From an uncultured Bacteroidales bacterium (GTDB lineage: Bacteria; Bacteroidota; Bacteroidia; Bacteroidales; P3): DNA of 11,043 bases. Below, one piece after another: positions 1 through 8,736 of this stretch. The notes under the pieces are model-generated. The model was not told the origin of the DNA. It saw only the letters and a list, made by a program, of their open reading frames with translations, and made no database searches. The number at the start of each line of letters is the position of its first letter. Positions within the stretch are counted from its first letter, which is position 1. The stretch covers positions 1 through 11,043 of the forward strand of contig CAMNIH010000053.1 of the NCBI GenBank assembly GCA_946540365.1, written 5' to 3'. A program made the position numbers and the translations under genes.

Positions 1-935
1 GTGCGCATCAGGTAGCCCTCCTGGATGAGGTAGGGCTCGTAGACCTCCTCCACCGTGCCGGCATCCTCGCCCACGGCGGTGGCGATAGTGCCCAAGCCCA
101 CAGGGCCGCCCTTGAACTTGTCGATGATGGTGGTCAGGATGCGGATATCCATGTCGTCCAAGCCGTTGCGATCCACATTGAGGGCCTGTAGGGCGTAGCG
201 TGCAATGTCGAGCGTGATGGTGCCGTCGCCCTTCACCTGCGCAAAGTCGCGCACACGGCGCAGCAAACGGTTGGCGATACGGGGAGTGCCGCGCGAACGG
301 CGCGCAATCTCGATGGCGCTCTCGCTGGTAATCTTCACCTGCAGCAACGAGGCCGACCGGTTGACAATCTTCGTAAGCGTCTCGGCGTCATAGTATTCCA
401 ATCGGCAGTTGATGCCGAAGCGGGCACGCAGCGGCGCGGTGAGCATACCGCTGCGCGTGGTGGCGCCAATGAGGGTGAAGGGCTTGAGGTTCACCTGCAC
501 CGAGCGGGCCGCGGGTCCGCTCTCGATCATGATGTCGATACGGAAGTCCTCCATCGCACTGTAGAGGTACTCCTCGATGACCGGCGAGAGACGGTGGATC
601 TCGTCGATGAAAAGCACATCGTTGGTCTGCAGCGAGGTGAGCAGCCCCGCCAGATCGCCGGGCTTCTCGAGCACCGGCCCGCTGGTGGTCTTGATCGAAA
701 CACCCAACTCGTTGGCAATGATATTACTGAGCGTGGTCTTGCCGAGACCCGGAGGCCCGTAGAGGAGCACATGATCCAGCGACTCCTGCCGTTCGCGCGC
801 GGCACGGACAAAGACCTTGAGGTTCTCCACCACCTGCCCTTGGCCGGCGAAACTGTCGAAAGCCGAGGGGCGCAACGCACGTTCTATCTCCCTCTCTTTG
901 GCCGAGATATTGCGACTGTCCAAATTGTCATTCAT
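1..935 (-). CDS. ruvB: Holliday junction branch migration ATPase RuvB (C-terminus cut by window edge)
   Basis: RuvB is the hexameric AAA+ motor that, with RuvA, drives branch migration of Holliday junctions in recombination and repair. The 311 visible residues show Walker [10 protein letters not shown] (about 60-68), Walker B LFIDEIH (108-114), sensor GATTR (157-161) and the PLRARFG arginine-finger region (168-174), followed by the small AAA+ lid and the start of the winged-helix DNA-binding domain ([26 protein letters not shown]). Bacterial RuvB is usually about 335-345 residues, so roughly 30 C-terminal residues lie beyond the left edge. The ATG at 935-933 is chosen because it opens the conserved frame and sits 4 nt after a -7 promoter box. 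ruvA is not adjacent upstream; a divergent stress-protein gene is. All key ATPase motifs are intact. Confidence 0.97.
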   Translation of the reverse strand, partial: MNDNLDSRNISAKEREIERALRPSAFDSFAGQGQVVENLKVFVRAARERQESLDHVLLYGPPGLGKTTLSNIIANELGVSIKTTSGPVLEKPGDLAGLLTSLQTNDVLFIDEIHRLSPVIEEYLYSAMEDFRIDIMIESGPAARSVQVNLKPFTLIGATTRSGMLTAPLRARFGINCRLEYYDAETLTKIVNRSASLLQVKITSESAIEIARRSRGTPRIANRLLRRVRDFAQVKGDGTITLDIARYALQALNVDRNGLDDMDIRILTTIIDKFKGGPVGLGTIATAVGEDAGTVEEVYEPYLIQEGYLMR

Positions 936-939
936 GGTG

Positions 940-973
940 CAAAAATACACATTTTTTCCGACATACCGCCAAA
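940..973 (-). promoter_or_regulatory. Bacteroidota-type promoter of ruvB, probably leaderless
   Basis: On the minus strand, TTTG (complement of 970-973) is followed after 22 bp by TATTTTTG (complement of 940-947), matching the Bacteroidota housekeeping consensus TTTG/TAnnTTTG. Only four bases (CACC) separate the -7 box from the ruvB ATG. Transcription in these bacteria normally starts a few bases past the box, so the mRNA should begin at or almost at the start codon. Confidence 0.7.
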
Positions 974-1180
974 TAATAGCATCACAACTGAAAACCAGCA
1001 TCTTGTAACCCACTTGCACCATGCATACCCTCAGCATCCTTCGGGCGCACCCCTCCCACCTCCCCCCCATGCCTCGAACGTGCCGGACTCATCCACCGTC
1101 GGAGCCGTCCACCGCCGGGCAAAGTTTTTTCGCATTCTGCACAATATTAGCATAAAACATACGTTACAAACCTAAATTAT

Positions 1181-2029
1181 ATGAGAATAATGAAATCTAT
1201 TGTAGTAGGAACCGACTTCTCCGAGGGCTCGTATGTAGCTCTGGAACTGGCCATTGACATAGCCAACCGCATGCAATGCGGCATCACATTGGTCTGGGTG
1301 CGCCGCGAGAAAAAACTCTTCACCGGCGAGCAGATGGAGATGCTCACCAACCTGGCACTCGACAAACTACAGACCCTCTGCGAAAAATACAATCCCATGA
1401 TGAAACACGGCCGCATCGAGCAGCGCATCGTGAACGGCAAGGTCTCGACCGCCATCGCCGACGTGGCCCGCCAGGAGCTCTCGCCGCTGATCGTCATCGG
1501 CACCAACGGCGCCTCCGGATTCGAGAAATTCGTCATCGGCAGCCAGGCCGCCCGCATCGTGCAGGACTCGCCCTGCCCCGTGCTCACCATCCGCCAGGGC
1601 TACGACTTCCACAAGCGCCTCGAACGCATCGTCGTCCCCCTGCGCGTCAACGCCAACTCGCGCCAGAAAGTCCCACCCGCTGCCGCCATGGCCAAGATCT
1701 TCGGCTCCGAAGTCTATATCCTCGGACTGCTCGACCTCAAGGAGGAGGAGTCGGCGCTGCGCACCTACATCGGCCAGAGCATCGACTTCCTTGAACGCGA
1801 GAATGTGCCCTACCACTTCGAGATCCGCACCTACTCCACCTACAGCGACACCGTGCTCCACTACGCCGACGAAATCAAGGCCGACCTGGTCATCATCAAC
1901 ACCGAGCAGGACCGTCTGATCTCGCAGTTCTTCCTCGGCACCAACGCCCAGCAGGTGGTCCACAAGTCGCAGATCCCTGTGCTCTGCATCCACCCCGAGG
2001 ACTACATCAACGTGGCCGCAAAAGTCTGA
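1181..2029 (+). CDS. Universal stress protein, two tandem UspA domains
   Basis: This is a cytoplasmic tandem universal stress protein of 282 residues, a family of nucleotide-binding proteins linked to starvation and stress survival. Domain 1 (about 4-138) starts with the typical KSIVVGTDFS strand and has a complete ATP-binding motif G-x2-G-x9-G-S at residues 107-121. Domain 2 (about 146-270) has the same fold pattern (RIVVPL...), but its motif is degenerate: the first two glycines are replaced by N240 and Q243, while G253-T254 remain, so it may not bind ATP normally. Two starts are possible, ATG at 1181 and ATG at 1190; the second gives the more usual MKSIVV N-terminus, and neither has a clear ribosome binding site. 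No TAnnTTTG promoter was found in the 245-bp gap shared with ruvB. The flavoprotein gene follows after 4 bp, so the two are probably cotranscribed. Confidence 0.92.
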   Translation: MRIMKSIVVGTDFSEGSYVALELAIDIANRMQCGITLVWVRREKKLFTGEQMEMLTNLALDKLQTLCEKYNPMMKHGRIEQRIVNGKVSTAIADVARQELSPLIVIGTNGASGFEKFVIGSQAARIVQDSPCPVLTIRQGYDFHKRLERIVVPLRVNANSRQKVPPAAAMAKIFGSEVYILGLLDLKEEESALRTYIGQSIDFLERENVPYHFEIRTYSTYSDTVLHYADEIKADLVIINTEQDRLISQFFLGTNAQQVVHKSQIPVLCIHPEDYINVAAKV

Positions 2030-2033
2030 CGCC

Positions 2034-3308
2034 GTGTACGATGCCATCATCATTGGTGCCGGAGCCGCCGGTCTGATGGCGGCCGTTGCGGCAGCCGAAC
2101 GCGGCCGGCAGGTGCTGTTGATCGAGAAGATGGACCAGGCCGGACGCAAGCTGCGCATCACCGGCAAGGGCCGCTGCAACCTCACCAACACCAATCCCCT
2201 GCGCGACACCCTCCCCCATATCGGCTCCGACTCGCGCTGGATCCGCAATGCCTATGGGCGCTTCTTCAACCGCGAACTGATGGACTTCTTCGAACAGCGG
2301 GGCGTGGCCCTCACCGTCGAACGCGGCAACCGCGTCTACCCCGCCAGCGGCAAAGCGCTCGACATCTTCCTGGCCCTCGTCAACGACCTCGAGGGCCGTT
2401 CCAACGTCACCATCCGCAAGAACACCACCGTCAAAAAGATAGAGGTCTTCACCGACCCCGCCGCCGCGCTCCCCCAGGCCACCGCCGTCGTGCTGCAGAA
2501 CGGCGAGCGCATCGCCTGCCGCCACATCGTGCTGGCCACTGGCGGCCTCTCCTACCCCACCACCGGCTCCACCGGCGCCGGCTACCGCATGGCGGCCGAG
2601 CTGGGCCACACCATCATCGAACCCCTTCCCGCGCTGGTGCCCCTGCGCTGCAGCGAAACAATCCCCGACGACCTGGTGGGATTCCAACTGAAGAACGTGC
2701 AACTCAGCGTCTTCGATCAACAGAAACCCCTCTTCGTCTCGGGGGTGGGCGAGATGACCTTCGTCAGCGACGGCCTCGCCGGCCCCATCGTGCTGAGCGC
2801 CAGCCGCGCAGTCACCCGGCGCCTCCACACCGACGCCCCGGCCGACCGCACTACCGGCAACCTCGTCGCACGCCTCGACCTCAAACCCGGCCTCACGGCC
2901 GACCAACTGGACAAGCGCCTGCAGGCCGACCTGGCCGCCAACGGCACACGCATCTTCAACGACGCCCTGCGACTCTGGCTGCCGGCCGAGTTGATCCCCC
3001 TTGCACTGAAGCAGTTGCACATAGAATACTACAAACGCCTCCACCAAATCACCGGCGACGAACGCCGTCGGTTGGGCCGTTGGCTCAAGTGGGTGGAATT
3101 CACACTCACCGGCACCCACGACTGGAACGAGGCCATTGTCACCCAAGGGGGGGTCGCACTGGGCGAGGTAAACCCCAAAACAATGGAATCCAAACTCGTA
3201 CAGGGTCTCTTCCTGGTGGGCGAGGTGCTCGACCTCGACGCCGACACCGGCGGCTACAACCTGCAGCTGGCCTTCTCCACCGGCCACGCCGCCGGCATGG
3301 CAATCTGA
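2034..3308 (+). CDS. HI0933/BaiN-family FAD-dependent oxidoreductase
   Basis: This 424-residue flavoprotein belongs to the HI0933 (YhiN/BaiN-like) family. The dinucleotide-binding GAGAAG (8-13) is followed by an acidic strand end (IEK, 30-32) and the family signature GRKLRITGKGRCNLTNT (37-53). The C-terminus carries the hallmark TMESK...GLFLVGEVLDLDADTGGYN (to residue 409), which closes the FAD site. Members are widespread; one clostridial relative (BaiN) reduces bile-acid intermediates, but the substrate here cannot be inferred and most homologues are uncharacterised. The start is GTG at 2034, 4 bp after the stress-protein stop; no later ATG retains the intact nucleotide-binding strand, so GTG is well supported. 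Length is normal for the family and no key motif is missing. It ends just before a hairpin terminator. A run of seven G (3147-3153) lies in codons for the QGGV segment. Confidence 0.93.
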   Translation: MYDAIIIGAGAAGLMAAVAAAERGRQVLLIEKMDQAGRKLRITGKGRCNLTNTNPLRDTLPHIGSDSRWIRNAYGRFFNRELMDFFEQRGVALTVERGNRVYPASGKALDIFLALVNDLEGRSNVTIRKNTTVKKIEVFTDPAAALPQATAVVLQNGERIACRHIVLATGGLSYPTTGSTGAGYRMAAELGHTIIEPLPALVPLRCSETIPDDLVGFQLKNVQLSVFDQQKPLFVSGVGEMTFVSDGLAGPIVLSASRAVTRRLHTDAPADRTTGNLVARLDLKPGLTADQLDKRLQADLAANGTRIFNDALRLWLPAELIPLALKQLHIEYYKRLHQITGDERRRLGRWLKWVEFTLTGTHDWNEAIVTQGGVALGEVNPKTMESKLVQGLFLVGEVLDLDADTGGYNLQLAFSTGHAAGMAI

Positions 3309-3320
3309 ACAGCCCCGATG

Positions 3321-3359
3321 CAAAAAGAAAGCGGGCGTTTCGTCACCGAAACGCCCGCT
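3321..3359 (-). terminator. Intrinsic terminator between convergent genes, strongest for rpmF
   Basis: A perfect 12-bp stem GCGGGCGTTTCG / CGAAACGCCCGC (3331-3342 with 3347-3358), extended by an A-T pair, encloses the loop TCAC. Read on the minus strand, the stem is followed by a U-rich run (complement of 3321-3329), 21 bp beyond the rpmF stop. On the plus strand the trailing run (CTTCGTC) is weak, but the hairpin probably also helps end the stress-protein/flavoprotein transcript, whose stop codon is at 3306-3308. Confidence 0.85.
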
Positions 3360-3379
3360 CTTCGTCAAGTCAAGCTTTG

Positions 3380-3565
3380 TTACTCCTCGGCACCTTTTTC
3401 GATGGCGAGTTTACCACGGTAGTAGCCGCACTCGGGGCAAACGTGGTGGTACATTACTTGAGCTCCGCAGTTGCTGCAAGTGGTCAACTGCGCTTTCTCC
3501 AACGCATCGTGCGTTCTTCTCTTGGCCGTACGGGTCTGCGAGAATCTGTGTTTTGGATGTGGCAT
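3380..3565 (-). CDS. rpmF: 50S ribosomal protein L32
   Basis: This 61-residue protein is ribosomal protein L32 of the large subunit. It has the invariant MPHPKHRFSQTRTAKRRTHD N-terminus (MAVPKRKxSxxRxxxRRxHd-like pattern) and a zinc-ribbon of four cysteines, C30-x2-C33 and C43-x2-C46, so this is the zinc-binding (C+) form. It lies 21 bp downstream of the yceD/DUF177 gene in the same direction, the classic yceD-rpmF arrangement. In many bacteria fatty-acid genes (plsX, fabH) follow; here a terminator follows instead. The ATG at 3565 is the only sensible start; the leader before it is A-rich (AAACAAAAAAAAGTAATAAT) rather than bearing a Shine-Dalgarno sequence, as is common in Bacteroidota. Confidence 0.97.
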   Translation of the reverse strand: MPHPKHRFSQTRTAKRRTHDALEKAQLTTCSNCGAQVMYHHVCPECGYYRGKLAIEKGAEE

Positions 3566-3586
3566 ATTATTACTTTTTTTTGTTTA

Positions 3587-4093
3587 TTATTTCAGTTTCT
3601 TCAAGGCTTCCCATCGGGGGTCCACATAGTCGTCGTCGTGCGGCTGTTCGCTGTCGGCGATATAGCGGGTCACCTCCGGGTCGCATTCCCCGTCGGGATG
3701 TGAGTGCTGCAAGGGGATGCGGACAGCCACATACTCGTACAGCCACGGAGTCAGATCCAGATCGGCAGTTCCCTCGGGCAGGATGACCGTCTCCTCGTCG
3801 TCGCTCGTCTCCGAATCGCTGAAGCGGATGTTCAGCGTCTCGTTGCCCTCCACCGGAACCGTCATCTCCCCCAAGCACCGGTCACATTCGGTCCTCACCT
3901 CGCCTTTCATGGCAATCGTGAGCATCGTCACCCGCTCGTTCTTCTCCATTTTGATGTCAAAATCCACATTTCCGCCCTTGATTTCTTCATTTTTGAAGCC
4001 CTCAAGCACTGCGTCATCCAGCTGCATATGGTAGGTGTAAACACCTGATTTCAAGCCGGAGAGGTGTATTTTTCTATCATCAATCTGACCCAT
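3587..4093 (-). CDS. yceD: YceD/DUF177 family protein (large-subunit rRNA accumulation factor family)
   Basis: DUF177 proteins are encoded next to rpmF in most bacteria; plant and E. coli members are implicated in 23S rRNA accumulation or processing. The 168-residue protein has the family CxRCL motif (C70, C73), an acidic stretch (SDSETSDDEET, 93-102), a DLTPWLYEYVAVRIPL segment (113-128) and the typical C-terminal DPRWEALKKLK. A GTG six bases upstream (4099) would also open the frame, but the Shine-Dalgarno AGGAG (complement of 4101-4105) lies 7 nt from the ATG at 4093 and only 1 nt from that GTG, so ATG is chosen. This is the clearest Shine-Dalgarno in the window. The gene is first in a two-gene operon with rpmF and is preceded by a consensus promoter. 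Confidence 0.93.
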   Translation of the reverse strand: MGQIDDRKIHLSGLKSGVYTYHMQLDDAVLEGFKNEEIKGGNVDFDIKMEKNERVTMLTIAMKGEVRTECDRCLGEMTVPVEGNETLNIRFSDSETSDDEETVILPEGTADLDLTPWLYEYVAVRIPLQHSHPDGECDPEVTRYIADSEQPHDDDYVDPRWEALKKLK

Positions 4094-4115
4094 TTTCACA
4101 CTCCTATTGAGTTTG

Positions 4116-4146
4116 CAAAGATACGAAGAAAATCCATACTGACAAA
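4116..4146 (-). promoter_or_regulatory. Bacteroidota-type promoter of yceD-rpmF
   Basis: On the minus strand TTTG (complement of 4143-4146) and TATCTTTG (complement of 4116-4123) are separated by exactly 19 bp, the best match to the TTTG-N19-TAnnTTTG consensus along with the mutB promoter. The transcript would have a leader of roughly 20 nt containing the AGGAG ribosome binding site. Confidence 0.85.
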
Positions 4147-4228
4147 AAAAATATTCAAAACCGGTGTTTTTTTATCTTTCGCCGACACCAATATTTATAT
4201 GAAATACATATAATTCACATTTATTTCG

Positions 4229-4236
4229 TATCTTTG
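4229..4236 (+). promoter_or_regulatory. -7 promoter element of the LysE-type exporter gene
   Basis: TATCTTTG followed by CACC, the same string seen before the phosphatase gene. No TTTG was found at the expected -33 spacing; the upstream region is AT-rich (4185-4228). The box lies 18 bp before the ATG at 4255, giving a short leader. Confidence 0.6.
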
Positions 4237-4254
4237 CACCGCAATTTTTGCTCT

Positions 4255-5004
4255 ATGGAGATACTCGTTGGCATACTCTGCGGACTGGTCCTGTCGTTGT
4301 TTTTCAGCATCGGCCCTTCTTTCTTTGCACTGATACAGAACAGCATACACTATGGTTTCCGCAAGGGCGTTGCATTCGAAATCGGCGTCAACGCCAGCGA
4401 CATCATCATCGTGGGCTTGATGCTCACTCTGCTAAAAAACTTCGATCTGAGCGACATCCTGCACAATCCCTACGTGGCCACCATCGGCGGCACGGTGGTG
4501 ATTGTGCTCGGCATCGTCTCGCTGCTGCGCAAACCCGTCAAGCGCGAGGGCAAGAAGCTGGTCTTCGACGGGGTGCCCCGCAGCCGCGAGCTGGCCATGC
4601 AGGGCTTCGCGCTCAACTTCTTCAACCCCACCGTCTGGCTCTACTGGATCTCGATCATCACCTTCGTCACCGCTGAAGTCAACATCAGCCTTGCCGACCG
4701 CTATGTCTTCTTTATCAGCCTGCTGCTGACCGAGTTGGCCGTCGGCATCCTCAAATGCCGCCTGTCGGCCATGCTGCAGAACATCATGTCGGCCAAGCTG
4801 ATGAATGTGATCAACAAGGTGGTGGGTATGATCCTGATCGGCATCGGCGCCTACCTCATCATCTCGATGCTCGTACACCGCCGCCACCCCGAACTGCCCG
4901 AGAAGAACAGCAGCGAGAACGCCACCCAGATCATCCAGCGTTTCCACAGCATGACCAAGGACACGTCGGCCCTGCACAAGGGCGACACCCTTTACCTGCA
5001 ATAA
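4255..5004 (+). CDS. LysE/RhtB-family transporter (putative amino-acid exporter)
   Basis: This 249-residue integral membrane protein resembles LysE/RhtB exporters, which expel amino acids or related metabolites across the inner membrane. Hydrophobic segments fall at about 2-24, 40-60, 73-92, 122-142, 148-167 and 187-207, six in all, as expected. The first segment leads into SIGPSFFALIQNSIHYGFRK (18-37), matching the family GPG/GPxxxxxxxxxxxxGxRxG pattern, and ALNFFNPTVWLYW (119-131) is the conserved segment before TM4. A polar C-terminal tail (208-249, rich in charged residues) is longer than in LysE itself. The frame is open from a TTG at 4234, but that codon lies inside the -7 promoter box, so the ATG at 4255 is the start. 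The 3' end overlaps the convergent leucine-rich-repeat gene by 13 bp. The substrate is unknown. Confidence 0.85.
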   Translation: MEILVGILCGLVLSLFFSIGPSFFALIQNSIHYGFRKGVAFEIGVNASDIIIVGLMLTLLKNFDLSDILHNPYVATIGGTVVIVLGIVSLLRKPVKREGKKLVFDGVPRSRELAMQGFALNFFNPTVWLYWISIITFVTAEVNISLADRYVFFISLLLTELAVGILKCRLSAMLQNIMSAKLMNVINKVVGMILIGIGAYLIISMLVHRRHPELPEKNSSENATQIIQRFHSMTKDTSALHKGDTLYLQ

Positions 5005-6149
5005 CTTACTTTCAATGAGACACCTGCCGCCGGAATGCGCAGCAGGTAGATGCCCGACGCGGCGAGCGGCACGAACTGTCCGCCGGCGGCATTGGCCACC
5101 GCTGCCACGCGGCGCCCCGTCAGGTCGTACACCTCGAAGGCCAGCCCCTCGGCATGGGCCACCGTCAAGCCACCGGCGACCTGGGTCACCGTCAGGGCCG
5201 ACAGCGCGGCGTCGCCGATACCCAGTTGCGGCAGCGGATCGGGCAGCGGTTGCGGCATGGGGTTGACCGGAGCCCACGGCTCGTCGCCGCCGCCGCACGA
5301 GGCTTCGATGATATCGAACAGACTCCAGTAGGCGGCCGACGCGTATGCCGCCAACGTGCCGCAGGGCACCACGAGGGACAGCGGCTGGGGCACCCCCTCG
5401 AAACTGTCGTCGTAGAGCGACGGGGGCACCATCGCCCCGAGCCGTACCGTGTCGAGGGCGTAGCATTCCTTGAAGGCTCCCTCGCCCACATACATGAGTG
5501 TCGAGGGCAGCAGGGCGCGCTCGATGTACTGGCAGTAGAAGAATGCGTTGTTGGCCAGCCCCCTGATCCCCTCCGGCACCTCGACATCGCCCACAATGGT
5601 CTGGCTGCCGCGAAGCAACCATCCGCCCAGCACAAGCAGCACATTGTCGATCCAGTTGTCGGAATTATTGTAGTAGGCCGTCTGCTCGAAGGCCGACACA
5701 CCGATGCGGTTCACGGTGGTGGGGAGCACGATGGTATCCAGCGAACTGCACATAAAGAAGGCCATCATCTCGATGCGCTGCACCCCTTCGCCGATAGTCA
5801 CTGACGCAAGCATCGTATCCTCGGCAAAGGCGCGCTGGCCGATGACGGCCACGCTGCCGGGGATGCTGACAGCCGTCAGGCCCGTACACTGCTGGAAGGC
5901 GAAGCGTTCGATCGCGGTGACGCTGTAGGTCGTCCCCTCGTGCTGCACCGTGGCGGGGATTACAAGGCGTCCCGTGGGGGTGGTGTAGCCCTCCCAACTC
6001 ATAGTTGCCGGAGACACCACCTTGACGGCGGCATCTCCGGTAACAGTCAGATAGATCGTCTGTCCCGACGACACCTCGACGCTGAAGCTGAACGCACGAC
6101 CCGCAAGGGTCACAGCGACAAGGGCGACGAGTACCAGCAGCTTCTTCAT
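4992..6149 (-). CDS. Secreted BspA-like leucine-rich-repeat protein with probable T9SS sorting domain
   Basis: This 385-residue protein has an N-terminal signal peptide (MKKLLVLVALVAVTLAGRAF, cleavage near 20). Residues about 75-240 contain irregular repeats of the BspA/TpLRR (LRR_5) type, e.g. AIERFAFQQCTGLTAVSIP, VAVIGQRAFAEDTMLASVTI, VNRIGVSAFEQT and MYVGEGAFKECYALDTVRL. BspA-like proteins are surface proteins that mediate adhesion in several species. A proline-rich linker (297-308) precedes a C-terminal domain (about 310-385) with VYDLTGRRVA and LAASGIYLLRI, the typical pattern of type A sorting domains read by the type IX secretion system; the protein is therefore probably exported and anchored on the cell surface. 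The ATG at 6149 is 13 bp after the mutase stop, suggesting cotranscription despite no functional link. No ligand can be inferred. Confidence 0.85.
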   Translation of the reverse strand: MKKLLVLVALVAVTLAGRAFSFSVEVSSGQTIYLTVTGDAAVKVVSPATMSWEGYTTPTGRLVIPATVQHEGTTYSVTAIERFAFQQCTGLTAVSIPGSVAVIGQRAFAEDTMLASVTIGEGVQRIEMMAFFMCSSLDTIVLPTTVNRIGVSAFEQTAYYNNSDNWIDNVLLVLGGWLLRGSQTIVGDVEVPEGIRGLANNAFFYCQYIERALLPSTLMYVGEGAFKECYALDTVRLGAMVPPSLYDDSFEGVPQPLSLVVPCGTLAAYASAAYWSLFDIIEASCGGGDEPWAPVNPMPQPLPDPLPQLGIGDAALSALTVTQVAGGLTVAHAEGLAFEVYDLTGRRVAAVANAAGGQFVPLAASGIYLLRIPAAGVSLKVSYCR

Positions 6150-6162
6150 ATAGTATCAGCGT

Positions 6163-8316
<2,154 letters not shown>

Positions 8317-8358
8317 TATCAGTTTCTTATATTGTTATCGTATCGTATATTCAACGTG

Positions 8359-8389
8359 CAAATATAAAAAAAAATACTCACACGGCAAA
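8359..8389 (-). promoter_or_regulatory. Bacteroidota-type promoter of mutB
   Basis: On the minus strand TTTG (complement of 8386-8389) and TATATTTG (complement of 8359-8366) are spaced by exactly 19 bp, with an A/T tract between. The leader down to the ATG at 8316 is about 40 nt, AT-rich, and contains a short tandem ATCGT repeat (around 8337-8346) but no clear Shine-Dalgarno. Confidence 0.82.
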
Positions 8390-8432
8390 ATTTTCTCTCT
8401 CCATCGCCCTCCGCCCGCCACCGCCCCACCCC

Positions 8433-8462
8433 CTCATGACACCCCCTTGACAAGGGGATGAG
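8433..8462. repeat. Small bulged inverted repeat next to the long palindrome
   Basis: CCCCTTG (8443-8449) and CAAGGGG (8451-8457) pair around a single A; outside them CTCAT (8433-8437) pairs with ATGAG (8458-8462) if GACAC (8438-8442) bulges out. The result is a 12-bp stem with one bulge. It lies between two divergent promoters, so it is not placed as a terminator for either gene. Its right end overlaps the GAGTC flank of the 100-bp palindrome. Confidence 0.55.
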
Positions 8463-8464
8463 TC

Positions 8465-8564
8465 TACCTTTTCTTCAGTCGTTCTTCAGTCGTTCTTCAG
8501 TCGTTCTTCAGTGATCACTGAAGAACGACTGAAGAACGACTGAAGAACGACTGAAGAAAAGGTA
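8465..8564. repeat. 100-bp perfect palindrome of 11-bp tandem repeats flanked by GAGTC direct repeats (MITE-like candidate)
   Basis: Two 50-bp arms are perfect reverse complements with no spacer; the centre is TGA|TCA at 8514/8515. Each arm holds three full copies of the 11-bp unit CTTCAGTCGTT plus a partial fourth (CTTCAGT) at the centre, and ends with TACCTTTT / AAAAGGTA. GAGTC occurs as a direct repeat directly outside both ends (8460-8464 and 8565-8569), as a 5-bp target duplication would leave. Symmetry continues 2 bp into these flanks (8463-8566) and, after one mismatch, to 8458-8571. It lies between the divergent mutB and phosphatase promoters and overlaps neither. No open reading frame is associated. 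As RNA it would fold into one very long hairpin. Confidence 0.9.
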
Positions 8565-8700
8565 GAGTCATATAGGCCTCAACAAGGTCTTCACCCCTTT
8601 TAAACAGTTCTCATAAATATATAAAGACACCAAAATAAACCGTTTAGATCCGTGCAATCCGCGTCCGGAACAAGAAATCAGCCACCCAAAACGATATTTT

Positions 8701-8732
8701 TTTGCACATCTCAATATTTATTCGTATCTTTG
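8701..8732 (+). promoter_or_regulatory. Bacteroidota-type promoter of the phosphatase operon, probably leaderless
   Basis: TTTG (8701-8704) and TATCTTTG (8725-8732) are separated by 20 bp. CACC then leads directly into the ATG at 8737, the same spacing as at ruvB, so the mRNA is expected to start at or within a base or two of the start codon. No ribosome binding site could fit. Confidence 0.8.
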
Positions 8733-8736
8733 CACC

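Noticed and set aside
3147..3153. Run of seven G inside the flavoprotein as a phase-variable tract
   Set aside because: It encodes conserved glycines of the family (QGGV segment) and the frame is intact; G7 is expected by chance in such GC-rich DNA.
2007..3368. Minus-strand open frame (453 codons) opposite the flavoprotein
   Set aside because: Antisense shadow; it spans the terminator and the flavoprotein gene and shows no domain.
4094..4099. GTG start for the yceD-family protein
   Set aside because: It is only 1 nt from the AGGAG ribosome binding site; the ATG six bases later has the proper 7-nt spacing.
4234..4254. TTG start for the exporter
   Set aside because: The codon is part of the TATCTTTG promoter box and would lie upstream of or at the transcription start.
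4432..5622. Minus-strand open frame across the exporter and surface-protein genes
   Set aside because: It crosses two well-supported genes out of frame and has no recognisable features.
8465..8564. Long palindrome as a bidirectional terminator
   Set aside because: Both neighbours start, not end, here: mutB leaves leftwards and the phosphatase gene rightwards, and no T-run follows either arm beyond the short TTTT within it.
8463..8566. Repeats as a possible CRISPR array
   Set aside because: The 11-bp units abut with no spacers and reverse orientation at the centre; no cas gene is present.
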